64,000 nucleotides of DNA from Pontibacter populi (GCF_019336435.1 NZ_JAHWXQ010000002.1:992001-1056000); one strand, 5' to 3'. Positions 1 to 9,578 are shown, counted from the stretch's first letter. Notes: generated from the letters alone by a model not told the origin. Made by a program: numbers and translations.

Positions 1-1234
1 ACAGGAACGAATTGATGATGCCGTAAGACGCATCTTACGCGTAAAATATGCGCTGAACCTGTTCGAAAAACCAACCACCAATCCGAAAGACTACCCTAAG
101 TTTGGCAGCAAGGAGTTTGAAGATGCCGCTTACCAGATGGCTGCAGAATCAATCACGCTACTGAAGAACGAGAAGAATGTGTTGCCGCTAAAGAAAGGTA
201 TGAAAGTACTGGTAACCGGCCCGAATGCCAATAGCATGCGTACCCTGAACGGCGCCTGGACATACTCGTGGCAAGGCGAAAAAGTAGAAGAGTTTGCCGG
301 CAAGTATAACACCATTTTAGAAGCTGTGCAGAAAGAAATTGGGGCCGAAAATGTAACGTACGTGCCGGGCGTGAGCTACAAAATGGATGGCTTCTATTAC
401 GAAGAATCTGCTGACAAGATGAATAATGCGGTTGCCGCTGCTAAAAACGTAGATGCTATTATACTTTGTCTCGGCGAGAACACTTCTACGGAAACGCCAG
501 GTAACATAAACGACATTTACATTTCAGAACTACAAACGGAGCTTGCCAGAAAACTGGCCCAAACAGGTAAGCCGGTTATACTTGTACTGAACGAAGGTCG
601 CCCTCGAGTGATCAGTCGTTTCGAGCGCGACATGGATGGCATTGTGCAGATCTACCAGCCTGGAAACTATGGCGGTGATGCTTTAGCTGATGTTTTATTC
701 GGTGATGTGAACCCATCCGGCAAATTGCCTTACAACTACCCGCGTTACCCGAATGCGCTGGTTCCTTTTATACACAAGCCATCGGCGGAACAGCGTAAAG
801 CAGAAGGCGTGTATAATTACGAAGCTGACTATAACCCGCAGTACGAATTTGGCCATGGACTGAGCTATACTACTTTTAAGTATGCGGACCTGACTTTGCC
901 TAAAGAAAGCTTTAACATGGATGAGCCCATTAATGTAAGTGTACAGCTGACAAACACAGGCAAGCGCGAAGGAAAGGAAGTAGTACATCTTTATACTTCT
1001 GATCTATATGCTTCTGAAATTACACCGGATGTGAAACGCCTGCGCCGCTTCGAAAAAATAAACCTGAAGGCCGGTGAAAGCAAAACCGTATCCTTTACCT
1101 TAACTGCTGATGATCTCAGTTACATAAACCGTACTGGCAAGAGAATAACCGAAGCCGGCGAGTTTGAGATCAGGATCGGGGATCAGGTGAAGAAATTTAC
1201 GCTTACTGGCAGTAACACAATCGGCAAGAATTAG
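1..1234 (+). CDS. Glycoside hydrolase family 3 beta-glucosidase, C-terminal part
   Basis: The reading frame is open from base 2 and enters from the left edge, so the N-terminal TIM barrel with the nucleophile lies outside the window. Seen here are the GH3 C-terminal alpha/beta sandwich, beginning near MAAESITLLKNEKNVLPL, the YEFGHGLSYTTF segment typical of GH3, and a final fibronectin-III-like domain (HLYTSDLYASEITPDVKRLR). Family knowledge: such enzymes release glucose or xylose from beta-linked oligosaccharides, usually in the periplasm of Bacteroidota. The methionine at 137 is internal and is not the start. A bidirectional terminator follows 30 bases after the stop, facing the convergent regulator gene. 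The substrate cannot be told from this fragment. Confidence 0.93.
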   Translation, partial: QERIDDAVRRILRVKYALNLFEKPTTNPKDYPKFGSKEFEDAAYQMAAESITLLKNEKNVLPLKKGMKVLVTGPNANSMRTLNGAWTYSWQGEKVEEFAGKYNTILEAVQKEIGAENVTYVPGVSYKMDGFYYEESADKMNNAVAAAKNVDAIILCLGENTSTETPGNINDIYISELQTELARKLAQTGKPVILVLNEGRPRVISRFERDMDGIVQIYQPGNYGGDALADVLFGDVNPSGKLPYNYPRYPNALVPFIHKPSAEQRKAEGVYNYEADYNPQYEFGHGLSYTTFKYADLTLPKESFNMDEPINVSVQLTNTGKREGKEVVHLYTSDLYASEITPDVKRLRRFEKINLKAGESKTVSFTLTADDLSYINRTGKRITEAGEFEIRIGDQVKKFTLTGSNTIGKN

Positions 1235-1264
1235 CCTGGTATACGTTTAGCAAAGTATAAAAAA

Positions 1265-1289
1265 GGGATAAGCTGTAGCGGCTTATCCC
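1265..1289. terminator. Bidirectional intrinsic terminator
   Basis: A perfect 9-bp stem (GGGATAAGC / GCTTATCCC) with a 7-base loop is followed by TTTTTG on the plus strand and preceded by an A-run. It sits between the convergent GH3 and propeller-regulator genes and can serve both. Confidence 0.85.
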
Positions 1290-1307
1290 TTTTTGTTTTA
1301 CCTGAGT

Positions 1308-4229
1308 TTAGTATCTAAGTATAGATTCCGTTAAGCTGGCCTCCTGGTCCAGGTTCATTTTTTTCCGTATCCTGTACCTGCTGGTTTCCACCCCTCTCAA
1401 CGATAGCTTTAGTAAAGAAGCTATTTCTTTACTCGACAGGTTCAATCGCAGGTAAGCACACATTTTCAAATCCTTGTGGGTCAGGTCCGGGTAATCGTGG
1501 CTCAGGCGTTTCAGGAAGTCCTGATGCACCTGATTAAAATGAAACTCAAATTGCTCCCAGTTATTCTCGATCTTGATCTCTTCATCCACCGAACGCAAGA
1601 TCCGTTTAAGCTGCTGCCGCGTTTCTTTATCAGCAACCTTATCCATGGCTTGCTCCAGTTGGCCTTTCACTTTATACACGGCTTCCATGTTTTGCATTAC
1701 GTGCAGTGCAGAGGACGTCAGTTCTTGGGTCTTGTGGTTGAGCTCACGTTCCAGTTTTTCGTTGTTTAACCGGATAATCTCTTTTTCAGCTTTCAGCACT
1801 TCTTCCATGTGTTGTGCTTCTTTCAGCTTAAGCGCTTTTTCCTGCACCTGCTGCAGCTTAGCCTCCGTGCTGCGTATATGTTTCTGAATTACCTTTCTCA
1901 GTAAAAGCAGCACTACAATACCGGTCAGTGCATAAAGTACAAATGCCCACCAAGACCTGTACCACGGAGGCAAAACAGAAAAAGTATAGTTTGCTTCCAC
2001 ACTTTCCTGGTTATAAATGTTTTTGGCCCTTACCTTAAAAGTATAAGTTCCTTCTCTCAGGTTGGTGTATTCTTTTTGCAGGGTTGTAACCCACGGCGAC
2101 CAGTCCTGGTCAAACCCATCCAGGTAATACTGGTACTGCACATTCTCGGTGCCATCATATACAATGGCACCAAACGTAAACTTAACTGAGTTTAAAGTAT
2201 AAGCCAGGGCAGGCTCAACAGCTTCTGACTTTGCGTCATCAGGTAAAGTAGTGCCTCCATAAATAAGCGAGTCGGTGGATTGTACGCCGGCCTCCACTTT
2301 CCTGATGAGGGTATAAAATTTTTCATCCAGGCCGTTTCTGTGTAAAAAAGTAGGCCGGTAATGCACAAAGCCCTCATCTATACCTATCAGCACATTTTGG
2401 TTATTGTAATAGGCAATGTGTTCAAAGCCGCCTACCAGTTTCCCATTCAGCCTGTTAAAAACATTTTTTACGATCTCATTTTTGCCGTTGCTGTGCTTCC
2501 GGATATAGCCCATCTCGTTTCCGGCCGAGAACCAGATATTGCCTTCCTTGTCTTCGTATAGTTTCCTGACCTGGGTGGTGCTGTCAAAAAGGTTGTTGAG
2601 CTCCGGATACAGCTCAAACCGGTCAGTGCTTTTATTATAACTATAGATGCCACGTAAGCCGGTAAAGATCAGCTTCCCGTTTATCTTAAATACATTTATG
2701 TTAATATCAGATGGGAAGCCATGTTTCTGGTTGTAAAAGCTCACATTCTCTACCTGTTGTAGGTTCTCGTCAAGCTTTAATTTATATAAGCCTTTGTATC
2801 CGTGAGCAACCCAAATAGTACCATCTGCATCTTCTTCCATTACCCGCGACGATTCATCAAACCCTTTTAGTTTTCTCTGAAACAAAAGTTTGCCATTTTC
2901 AAATTTATAGAGCAGCAGGCCGTGGTAGGTTCCGCAAATTACGTATCCAGGGTGCGTTTTGAGCTGCATAAACATCCAGGCGCCCCGGTGATTTGATAAT
3001 TTCACGGCCTTATTTCCAACAATCTCGAACGGGCCGTTGTGGTGCGACAGCAATAATTTGTCGTTGATCTTTTGCAGTTTGTATACCTGCCCTTCGGTGT
3101 TTTCTATGCGTTTGAGCTGCATAGGGTTAAGCGGGCTTTCCTGGTCCCGTAACGTTTTAAAGAATAAGCCGTCGCTTGTGCCCAGGTATAGTAGATCTTT
3201 ATCCAGCAGCGAAGTATAAGCCGTTCCCGGCAGGCCGGACCTGGTATCGTAGAGCGTAAACGGTGAATTTGACTCCACATAGTCGATACCGTTGTTTAGT
3301 GCCAGCCACAAGTTGCCTTTCTGATCCTGATAAATGCTTCGTACGGTGCTGTTCTGCAACCCGCGTTCACGGTTAATGTGCTGGCGAGCATTGCCCTCTG
3401 AATCAATGATCAGGAGTCCGTTCAGGGTAGTGCCAATCGCGTATCCTTCTGATAATACGGTGGCAGTATTTACTTTATTCCTGATAAGGAAATCGTTTAT
3501 GACCCAGTCGCTTGCCTGGAAGCCCGTGTACTCATCGTAAATAAGTATACCATTCTCCTCGGTTATAACTAGCGCCTTACCACCCGGGTACGGAAGTATA
3601 GAAGCTATAGTATAAGGAGCTGTTTTTTCGCTGCCGGGTATAAACACCAGCTTATTCTCCTTCAGCTCATAAATGCCTTTATCCGGAACAGGTATGAGTA
3701 ATTTACCATGCACCAAGAACGGGAAACCAGTAGGCTCGACGGGTGCATTGTATACATTAATTTTGCCATTCCGGTAATGGTATACCCCTGCTACTGTACA
3801 GAAATAAACATTATCATCAATAGTGTAGATACTCCATACATCTGCAAAACTTCTGTGCTTGTCTTCTATAAGGTTTTTCAGGGAAACGAAGGTCATCAGG
3901 CCTTTTGCATCCGGTGTAAGGTAGCCGAAGTCGTTCTGGCCGCCAACGTAAACCCTGCCGGCTTTGCTGATAGCGAGCGCATGTACGTTAGACCTGTTTG
4001 GCATTCCGATCTGTCGCCAGTGGTTACCGTCAAACTCCAGCACCCCATAGTTATTACCAAAGTACATGAGCCCGCGATGGTCCTGCACAACAGCCCAGTT
4101 TTGCGGCGAAGCCTGGTATTCTTTAAGCGTAAAATTCCTGATGTATGGTATTCCTTCTCCTTTTACCTGGGTTGAAACAGATAAAAAGGAGAACAGAATA
4201 AGGATCAGCAGTAAAGTATGTTTTCTCAC
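1308..4229 (-). CDS. Beta-propeller / triple-tyrosine sensor with C-terminal LuxR-type HTH
   Basis: A 973-residue membrane regulator. It has a signal peptide (about 1-24), a long periplasmic region of propeller blades with repeated LWLALNNGIDY / IWVAHGYKGLY-type strands (about 30-680), a Y_Y_Y domain (YQYYLDGFDQDWSPWV, about 690-755), one membrane helix (about 761-781), a coiled coil (about 785-880) and a LuxR-like helix-turn-helix in the last 56 residues (SSKEIASLLKLSLRGVETSR). There is no histidine kinase or receiver domain, so sensing and DNA binding lie in one chain; this layout is common in Bacteroidota. The neighbouring GH3 gene suggests carbohydrate sensing, but that is inference. Ligand and targets are unknown. 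Confidence 0.88.
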   Translation of the reverse strand: MRKHTLLLILILFSFLSVSTQVKGEGIPYIRNFTLKEYQASPQNWAVVQDHRGLMYFGNNYGVLEFDGNHWRQIGMPNRSNVHALAISKAGRVYVGGQNDFGYLTPDAKGLMTFVSLKNLIEDKHRSFADVWSIYTIDDNVYFCTVAGVYHYRNGKINVYNAPVEPTGFPFLVHGKLLIPVPDKGIYELKENKLVFIPGSEKTAPYTIASILPYPGGKALVITEENGILIYDEYTGFQASDWVINDFLIRNKVNTATVLSEGYAIGTTLNGLLIIDSEGNARQHINRERGLQNSTVRSIYQDQKGNLWLALNNGIDYVESNSPFTLYDTRSGLPGTAYTSLLDKDLLYLGTSDGLFFKTLRDQESPLNPMQLKRIENTEGQVYKLQKINDKLLLSHHNGPFEIVGNKAVKLSNHRGAWMFMQLKTHPGYVICGTYHGLLLYKFENGKLLFQRKLKGFDESSRVMEEDADGTIWVAHGYKGLYKLKLDENLQQVENVSFYNQKHGFPSDININVFKINGKLIFTGLRGIYSYNKSTDRFELYPELNNLFDSTTQVRKLYEDKEGNIWFSAGNEMGYIRKHSNGKNEIVKNVFNRLNGKLVGGFEHIAYYNNQNVLIGIDEGFVHYRPTFLHRNGLDEKFYTLIRKVEAGVQSTDSLIYGGTTLPDDAKSEAVEPALAYTLNSVKFTFGAIVYDGTENVQYQYYLDGFDQDWSPWVTTLQKEYTNLREGTYTFKVRAKNIYNQESVEANYTFSVLPPWYRSWWAFVLYALTGIVVLLLLRKVIQKHIRSTEAKLQQVQEKALKLKEAQHMEEVLKAEKEIIRLNNEKLERELNHKTQELTSSALHVMQNMEAVYKVKGQLEQAMDKVADKETRQQLKRILRSVDEEIKIENNWEQFEFHFNQVHQDFLKRLSHDYPDLTHKDLKMCAYLRLNLSSKEIASLLKLSLRGVETSRYRIRKKMNLDQEASLTESILRY

Positions 4230-4384
4230 AATGTACTAATACCCGTTTTTTCATCTTAAATATTAAGAAATTACAGCGCATTTCAAACATTCTGATGCGA
4301 AGTTATAGTTTGAAGTAACGAAATAACAGGTTTCAGGACTTATTGAGCAAGTATAAATTATAGTTGCAGGCGCATTAAAAAGCA

Positions 4385-4419
4385 AAAGTCCCTGTGCTGA
4401 AGTATTACACCGGGACTTT
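4385..4419 (-). terminator. Probable terminator of the erythromycin-esterase gene
   Basis: An 8-bp inverted repeat (AAAGTCCC / GGGACTTT) with a 19-base loop. Reading on the minus strand, it is followed by TTTTGCTTTTTAA. It lies just past the stop of the minus-strand gene at 4442. Confidence 0.6.
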
Positions 4420-4441
4420 GAAAATTTGCAGGAAAAGTAGC

Positions 4442-5725
4442 TTAATAATTCCACGGGTATAGTTCGGGTTCCTGCGCTCCGCGGGGTTTCATGTGAAGTG
4501 GGTGCACGGCATCAGTTTCATCGAAGTATAGGAAGGCATCGTAGCGTTCCGGAATTATAGTGGGCACGTAGTTTCCGTAGGCTTCAAACTTAGCGTCGTA
4601 TACCACCCCTATGGCCCTGTGGCCTATCCTGCGTTGTGCTATGTCTTCTATGTGCTTCAGGTCTCTGCTCAGAATTAGTTTATTTTCGTCGCTTATGCTG
4701 TGCAAAATGTCTTCCCAGCTTTCGGGTTTTGCAGGTGGTACTTCCATTTTCTGCATTGGTGCTCCCCACGATTTACTTGCAATCACGTGCCCCTGGTAGG
4801 TTCCGAAGCCAACAAGTTTTACCTGCTCCTTTCCATACCTCTCCCGGGCCAGCTGGCCTATATTATACATACCATCATCTGCCATATCGGTAGCGCGGGC
4901 GTCGCCAATATGCGTATTATGTTCCCAAACTATAGCTTTTGAGTCGGGTCCGTGTAGTTCCAGCAGCCTGTCGAGCGTTTCCATCATGTGTGTGTCGCGC
5001 ACATTCCATGACTTTGCTCCACCCTGCACCATGGCCCTGTAGTATCTTTCAGCGTTAACAGCCACCATTGCGTTTTGGCGGGTGTTAAAGTCGTGTTCCC
5101 TGTCTCCGGTATGTATCGGCGATTTGATAATGCGCTGCAGCATACCGATCACTTCGGCTTCACAATCAGTGCGCACAAATGCGGTTGCCCGGGCATATTC
5201 CTGCGGGTCGCGGTTGAAGGGCTCGAAACAATTCATGGCAGAGCGCGCTGCTTCTACCGCTTGTCCGTCGTTCTTTTCCAGGTACTTCAGCACCTGCTCC
5301 AGCGACTCCCACAAACTATACACATCCAGCCCGTAAAACCCTACTTTCTGCTCGGCTTTGCGCAGGTGGTTAACATCCCGGATCCATTCCATCAGTGCCG
5401 CTACTTCCCAGTTTGCCCACATCCAGGTTGGCCATCTTCTAAAAACCTGTAGCACATCGGCAATCTTACTACCTGAGTTCTGATATCCTTTCACAAACCG
5501 GTTCACCGCATAACACTCCGGCCAGTCGCCTTCCACCGCTATAAACTGGAAACCTTTCTCCTGAATTAATCTTTTGGAAATGGCAGTGCGCCAGGTATAG
5601 TATTCGGAAGTACCATGCGATGCTTCGCCCAGCATTACGATGCGTGCATTGCCTACTTCATCAATCAGTTTATCAAGGTCTTTGTCTTTGGTAAGCGGAA
5701 TATATGCGATCTGTTTGTTCTCCAT
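4442..5725 (-). CDS. Erythromycin esterase family protein
   Basis: A 427-residue protein of the PF05139 family. It has GEASHG near residues 33-38, whose Glu34 and His37 match the metal or catalytic site, then EGDWPE, and later WEHNTHIGDAR. Family knowledge: EreA/EreB open the macrolide lactone ring, but many environmental members have no tested substrate, and related proteins sit in succinoglycan loci. No signal peptide is seen, so it is probably cytoplasmic. The gene stands alone with its own terminator, between the propeller regulator and a DUF4197 lipoprotein. The family call is firm; macrolide hydrolysis is not shown by the sequence. Confidence 0.87.
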   Translation of the reverse strand: MENKQIAYIPLTKDKDLDKLIDEVGNARIVMLGEASHGTSEYYTWRTAISKRLIQEKGFQFIAVEGDWPECYAVNRFVKGYQNSGSKIADVLQVFRRWPTWMWANWEVAALMEWIRDVNHLRKAEQKVGFYGLDVYSLWESLEQVLKYLEKNDGQAVEAARSAMNCFEPFNRDPQEYARATAFVRTDCEAEVIGMLQRIIKSPIHTGDREHDFNTRQNAMVAVNAERYYRAMVQGGAKSWNVRDTHMMETLDRLLELHGPDSKAIVWEHNTHIGDARATDMADDGMYNIGQLARERYGKEQVKLVGFGTYQGHVIASKSWGAPMQKMEVPPAKPESWEDILHSISDENKLILSRDLKHIEDIAQRRIGHRAIGVVYDAKFEAYGNYVPTIIPERYDAFLYFDETDAVHPLHMKPRGAQEPELYPWNY

Positions 5726-5807
5726 AGTCTGGTAGCGTTTGGGGCATGGCGGTAACTATAAATTTGCTGTATTGTACTAACTTAAAAGGGTTTATGTTTT
5801 AAAAAAT

Positions 5808-5840
5808 AAGCCCGCTCTACCAAAGGGCAAAGCGGGCTTA
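5808..5840 (-). terminator. Terminator of the DUF4197 gene
   Basis: A perfect 10-bp stem (TAAGCCCGCT / AGCGGGCTTA) followed on the minus strand by a run of six T. It lies 28 bases beyond the stop at 5868. Confidence 0.85.
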
Positions 5841-5867
5841 CGAAACTATAGTTAGTATTACTTATAG

Positions 5868-6602
5868 TTACGATTGATTCTCTTTTGAGAAAACGCGGCG
5901 AAGCAGTTCTGTGGTACGGGCAATCGGGTTTTCGCGGATCTTCAATTCTTCGTCGGCAACCAATAGGAACAGACCATCAATGGCTTTCTGGGTAGCATAT
6001 TCGTCCAGGTTCGGGTTTACTTTTTGCACCAAAGGAATCTGGTTATACTGATTTACCAGGTCTGCATAGTATTTTGTAGCATTGGTTTTTTGTAACGACT
6101 GCTGTATAACCGGTTTAAAGGCATTGGTTAGCTGCGTGGATGTCGTGCGCTTCAGGTATTGGGTAGCGGCATCTTTGTCTCCTTTCAGAATACCCCAGGC
6201 GTCCTGTATCGTCATTTGCTTAATAGCGCTTACAAATATCGGAACGGCACTTTTAGCGGCATCTTCGGCTCCGCGGTTCAGGGTCATTACAAAGCGGTCT
6301 ACTTCGCTGCCAAGGCCAATTTTGCGTAAGGTATTCTCAACACGTTGCACTTCCGGCGGAAAAGGAATGCGGATCAGTGAGTTTTTATAGTAGCCATCTG
6401 TTTGAGAAGCCTTCCCGGCTCCGTTTTTAATACCTACTTCCAGCGCCTGTCGTAAACCGGATGCAACCTCTGATTGGGTAACAGGCGCACTAGTGGTTGT
6501 ACCGGCTAAAACGCCATCAACAGTTTGCTGCACTTGCGCTGCCGTACATGCGCTGGCACCTATGGCCAGTGCAATAAAAGAAGTGTAAAGTAATTTTTTC
6601 AT
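5868..6602 (-). CDS. DUF4197 domain lipoprotein
   Basis: A 244-residue protein with a lipoprotein signal (MKKLLYTSFIALAIGASAC), Cys19 being the likely lipidated residue. The rest matches the DUF4197 family: VASGLRQALEVGIKNG, IPFPPEVQRVENTLRKIGLG, MNRGAEDAAKSA-like helix and a DAWGIL segment. It should be anchored in the inner leaflet of the outer membrane or in the inner membrane facing the periplasm. Function is unknown for the whole family. The gene is divergent from cinA with about 65 bases between them and has its own terminator. Confidence 0.85.
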   Translation of the reverse strand: MKKLLYTSFIALAIGASACTAAQVQQTVDGVLAGTTTSAPVTQSEVASGLRQALEVGIKNGAGKASQTDGYYKNSLIRIPFPPEVQRVENTLRKIGLGSEVDRFVMTLNRGAEDAAKSAVPIFVSAIKQMTIQDAWGILKGDKDAATQYLKRTTSTQLTNAFKPVIQQSLQKTNATKYYADLVNQYNQIPLVQKVNPNLDEYATQKAIDGLFLLVADEELKIRENPIARTTELLRRVFSKENQS

Positions 6603-6666
6603 ATCGTTATAACATCTTTAACTTAACGTGGTTTTAAAACCCAACGCACAAATCAGACCAAAAACT

Positions 6667-7926
6667 ATGGAAGCGGTAAACGCAGAGATCATCACCATCG
6701 GCGACGAAATACTATACGGCCAAATCGTCGATACCAATTCTGCCTGGATGGGTACGGAACTCACGAAGTTAGGTATAAAAGTAAAGCAGATTACCTCTAT
6801 TTCTGACAGCGCAGCACATATAATTGCCGCTTTGGATGATGCCAGGACGCGCGCTGATATTATTCTGATAACCGGCGGATTAGGCCCAACCAAAGACGAC
6901 CTGACAAAAGATGTTCTGACAGCCTACTTCCATACAACCCTTAAATTACACGAACCCTCACTTGCCGATATTGCAGCTATTTTTGAAAAACGGGGCATTG
7001 AAGTTACGGAACTGAACCGGCAACAGGCTTTTTTACCGGAGAGCTGCACGCCGGTACGCAATGCGCTTGGCACCGCGCCGGGCATGTGGTTTGAGCAGGA
7101 TGGCAAAGTATATGTATCGATGCCGGGCGTGCCGTTTGAGATGAAGCGCATGATGACGGACATTGTGCTGCCAAAACTGAAAGCCCATTTCAAAACGCCG
7201 GAGATCATCCATAAGGTAATACAAACTATAGGCATAGCCGAATCTATACTTGCCGATAGGCTGGAAGCATGGGAACTGGCTTTGCCATCGCATATAAAAC
7301 TTGCTTACCTGCCATACTTAGCCGGTGTACGCCTGCGCCTGACCGGAGCCGGTGACGATGCAACTGTACTGGATCAGGAACTACAGTCAAAAGTAGAGAA
7401 ACTATCCCAGATCATCCCAAAATATATTTTTGCTTATGGCGAAGTGAGCCTGGAAGAAGCTGTTGGGAATCTGCTGAAAGCGCAGCAGCTAACTATAGCT
7501 ACCGCCGAAAGCTGCACGGGCGGCTACCTGGCGCACAAGTTCACCAGCATACCGGGTAGTTCGGCTTATTTTATGGGAAGTATAGTTGCCTACCATAATG
7601 ATGTAAAAATTCGTGAACTGAATGTAAATCCTGAAACCCTGCAGCAGCATGGTGCCGTAAGTGAAGCCGTTGTGCAGGAGATGGCCGAAAATGTGCGCAA
7701 AAAATTTAACACAACTATAGGAGTGGCAACAAGCGGTATAGCCGGCCCCGATGGCGGAACTCCTGACAAACCTGTGGGTACGATCTGGATAGCGTATGCT
7801 GATGAACATAAAACAATAGCAAAGCAACTGAACTATAATAAAAACCGCCTGCTCAACATCGAATATACCGCACTGGTTGCTTTAAACCTTATCCGGCAAA
7901 GTTTGGCTACAACCGTTGATGAATAG
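6667..7926 (+). CDS. cinA: CinA family nicotinamide-nucleotide amidase
   Basis: A two-domain CinA of 419 residues. The N-terminal molybdopterin-binding-like (COG1058) domain starts EIITIGDEILYGQIVDTNSAW and contains ITGGLGPTKDDLTKD. The C-terminal PncC-type deamidase domain has TAESCTGGYLAHKFTSIPGS and GIAGPDGGTPDKPVGTIW. Family knowledge: it converts nicotinamide mononucleotide to nicotinate mononucleotide in pyridine nucleotide recycling, and the N-terminal domain can hydrolyse ADP-ribose. I chose the ATG at 6667 because homologues begin a few residues before EIITIGDE; a GTG at 6628 in the same frame would add 13 non-conserved residues. Three CTATAG motifs lie inside. Confidence 0.95.
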   Translation: MEAVNAEIITIGDEILYGQIVDTNSAWMGTELTKLGIKVKQITSISDSAAHIIAALDDARTRADIILITGGLGPTKDDLTKDVLTAYFHTTLKLHEPSLADIAAIFEKRGIEVTELNRQQAFLPESCTPVRNALGTAPGMWFEQDGKVYVSMPGVPFEMKRMMTDIVLPKLKAHFKTPEIIHKVIQTIGIAESILADRLEAWELALPSHIKLAYLPYLAGVRLRLTGAGDDATVLDQELQSKVEKLSQIIPKYIFAYGEVSLEEAVGNLLKAQQLTIATAESCTGGYLAHKFTSIPGSSAYFMGSIVAYHNDVKIRELNVNPETLQQHGAVSEAVVQEMAENVRKKFNTTIGVATSGIAGPDGGTPDKPVGTIWIAYADEHKTIAKQLNYNKNRLLNIEYTALVALNLIRQSLATTVDE

Positions 7927-7945
7927 GCTAAAATCCTTAACTTTG
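7916..7945 (+). promoter_or_regulatory. Bacteroidota-type promoter for the E2 gene
   Basis: TTG at 7916-7918, a 19-base spacer and TAACTTTG at 7938-7945 match the TTG-N17-19-TAnnTTTG consensus. The -33 element lies in the last codons of cinA. Transcription would start near 7952, giving a leader of about 125 bases. Confidence 0.6.
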
Positions 7946-8077
7946 TTTCAAAATTAGACATGTAGTATATAGATGTTAGATAATAGACTCTTGGATAAGT
8001 AATGTTGTTCCGGGTCTTTAATTCAGTCTGAAATCTGTTATCTGCTACCTGATATCATAGAAAATCAACTATAAAAT

Positions 8078-9439
8078 ATGGCACTTGTAGAAATGGTTAT
8101 GCCCAAAATGGGCGAGAGTATCATGGAAGGTACCGTTCTTAAATGGCTCAAAAATGTGGGTGATACCATAGAGCAGGATGAATCGGTGCTGGAAGTTGCT
8201 ACTGATAAAGTAGATACAGAAGTACCTGCTATTCAGGGTGGTATTCTTAAAGAAATACTGGTACAGGAAGGCGACGTAGTAGCTGTTGGCGCTCCTATTG
8301 CTATCATTTCTACAGACGGCGAAGACACTGCAGCTCCTGCTGCCCCGGCTGCTGCTGAAGCTCCCGCTGCTGCACCACAAGCTGCTCCTGCACAAGAAGC
8401 TGCAGCTACCACTGGCTCTTCGGTTGCTAAACTGGATCAGCCTGCTTCCGGTCGTTTCTACTCTCCGCTGGTACTGAACATTGCCCGCGAAGAAGGTATT
8501 TCGATGCAGGAACTGGAATATGTGCCAGGTACCGGTAAAGAGGGTCGTGTGTCTAAAAAAGATATCATGGCTTACCTGGAAAGCCGCACGGGCGCTCCGG
8601 CACAAGCTGCTGCTCCGCAAGCGCAGGCTCAGCCACAAACTCAGGCTCCTGCTCCGGCCGCTGCCCCTGCTCCTGTTGCACAACCGCAGGCTGCTGCCCC
8701 ACAGGTTAAACCGGCTGCATCGTATGGTGGTAATGTCGAGATGATCGAGATGGACCGCATGCGTAAGATGATCGCGGACCGCATGGTGGATAGCAAGCGT
8801 ATTTCGCCGCACGTTACTTCGTTTGTAGAAGCTGATGTAACCAACATCGTGAACTGGAGAAACAAGTGGAAGGATGTATACAAGAAACGCGAAGGCGAGA
8901 ATTTAACCTTCACTCCTATCTTCATCGACGCGATTGCAAAGGCGATCAAAGATTTCCCGATGATCAACGTGTCTGTGGATGGTGGTACCATTATCCGTCA
9001 CAAAGACATCAACATAGGTATGGCTGTAGCGTTGCCAAGTGGTAACCTTATCGTTCCGAACATTAAGAACGCTGACCAGCTGAACCTGAACGGACTGACC
9101 AAGAAGGTAAACGATCTTGCTAACCGTGGCCGTATCAATAAACTTACGCCAGATGATTTGGCTGGTGGTACATACACGGTTTCAAACGTAGGCTCTTTCG
9201 GTAACGTGATGGGAACGCCTATTATCATGCAGCCGCAGGTAGCCATTATGGCGGTTGGTGCTATCAAAAAGAAGCCGGCTGTTATCGAGACTCCGGAAGG
9301 TGACCTGATCGGTATCCGTCATTTCATGTTCCTATCGCATTCTTACGACCACCGTGTGGTTGATGGCTCGCTGGGTGGCATGTTCGTGCGCCGCGTAGCT
9401 GATTACCTGGAGCAGTTTGATGTGAACCAGTCGATCTAA
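8078..9439 (+). CDS. 2-oxo acid dehydrogenase E2 (dihydrolipoamide acyltransferase)
   Basis: A 453-residue E2 subunit. It has a lipoyl domain (1-78) with Lys44 in EVATDKVDTEV as the lipoylated residue, an Ala/Pro/Gln-rich linker, a peripheral-subunit-binding domain (about 150-190, YSPLVLNIAREEGIS), a second Ala/Pro linker and the catalytic domain (about 240-453) ending in SHSYDHRVVDG with His425 and Asp429. It carries acyl groups between E1 and E3 in a pyruvate- or branched-chain-type complex; the sequence alone does not decide which, though the MALVEMVMPKMGESI start resembles the branched-chain type of Bacteroidota. No E1 or E3 is adjacent. The gene contains no CTATAG motif, unlike its neighbours. 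Confidence 0.93.
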   Translation: MALVEMVMPKMGESIMEGTVLKWLKNVGDTIEQDESVLEVATDKVDTEVPAIQGGILKEILVQEGDVVAVGAPIAIISTDGEDTAAPAAPAAAEAPAAAPQAAPAQEAAATTGSSVAKLDQPASGRFYSPLVLNIAREEGISMQELEYVPGTGKEGRVSKKDIMAYLESRTGAPAQAAAPQAQAQPQTQAPAPAAAPAPVAQPQAAAPQVKPAASYGGNVEMIEMDRMRKMIADRMVDSKRISPHVTSFVEADVTNIVNWRNKWKDVYKKREGENLTFTPIFIDAIAKAIKDFPMINVSVDGGTIIRHKDINIGMAVALPSGNLIVPNIKNADQLNLNGLTKKVNDLANRGRINKLTPDDLAGGTYTVSNVGSFGNVMGTPIIMQPQVAIMAVGAIKKKPAVIETPEGDLIGIRHFMFLSHSYDHRVVDGSLGGMFVRRVADYLEQFDVNQSI

Positions 9440-9458
9440 GTATAAGATCAGAAAGTAT

Positions 9459-9494
9459 AAAGCCTGCTTCAGTGATGGAGCGGGCTTTCTTTTT
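9459..9494 (+). terminator. Terminator of the E2 gene
   Basis: A 9-bp stem (AAAGCCTGC / GCGGGCTTT, one G-T pair) with a 12-base loop is followed by CTTTTTA. It lies 20 bases after the stop codon. Confidence 0.8.
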
Positions 9495-9578
9495 ATAGTT
9501 ACTTCTGTATCAGTGATTTTGCGTAAAGAAGGAAGTTATATCCTGTTTTATAAAGGCTTATCTATATACTTATCACTT

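Noticed and set aside
3708..4175. A 155-codon open frame on the plus strand inside the propeller regulator
   Set aside because: It is antisense to a long, well-supported gene, lacks a family match and has poor coding character.
8069..8812. A 247-codon minus-strand frame opposite the E2 gene
   Set aside because: Its Arg/Ser/Cys-rich product is the mirror of the Ala/Pro-rich lipoyl linkers; it is a composition artefact.
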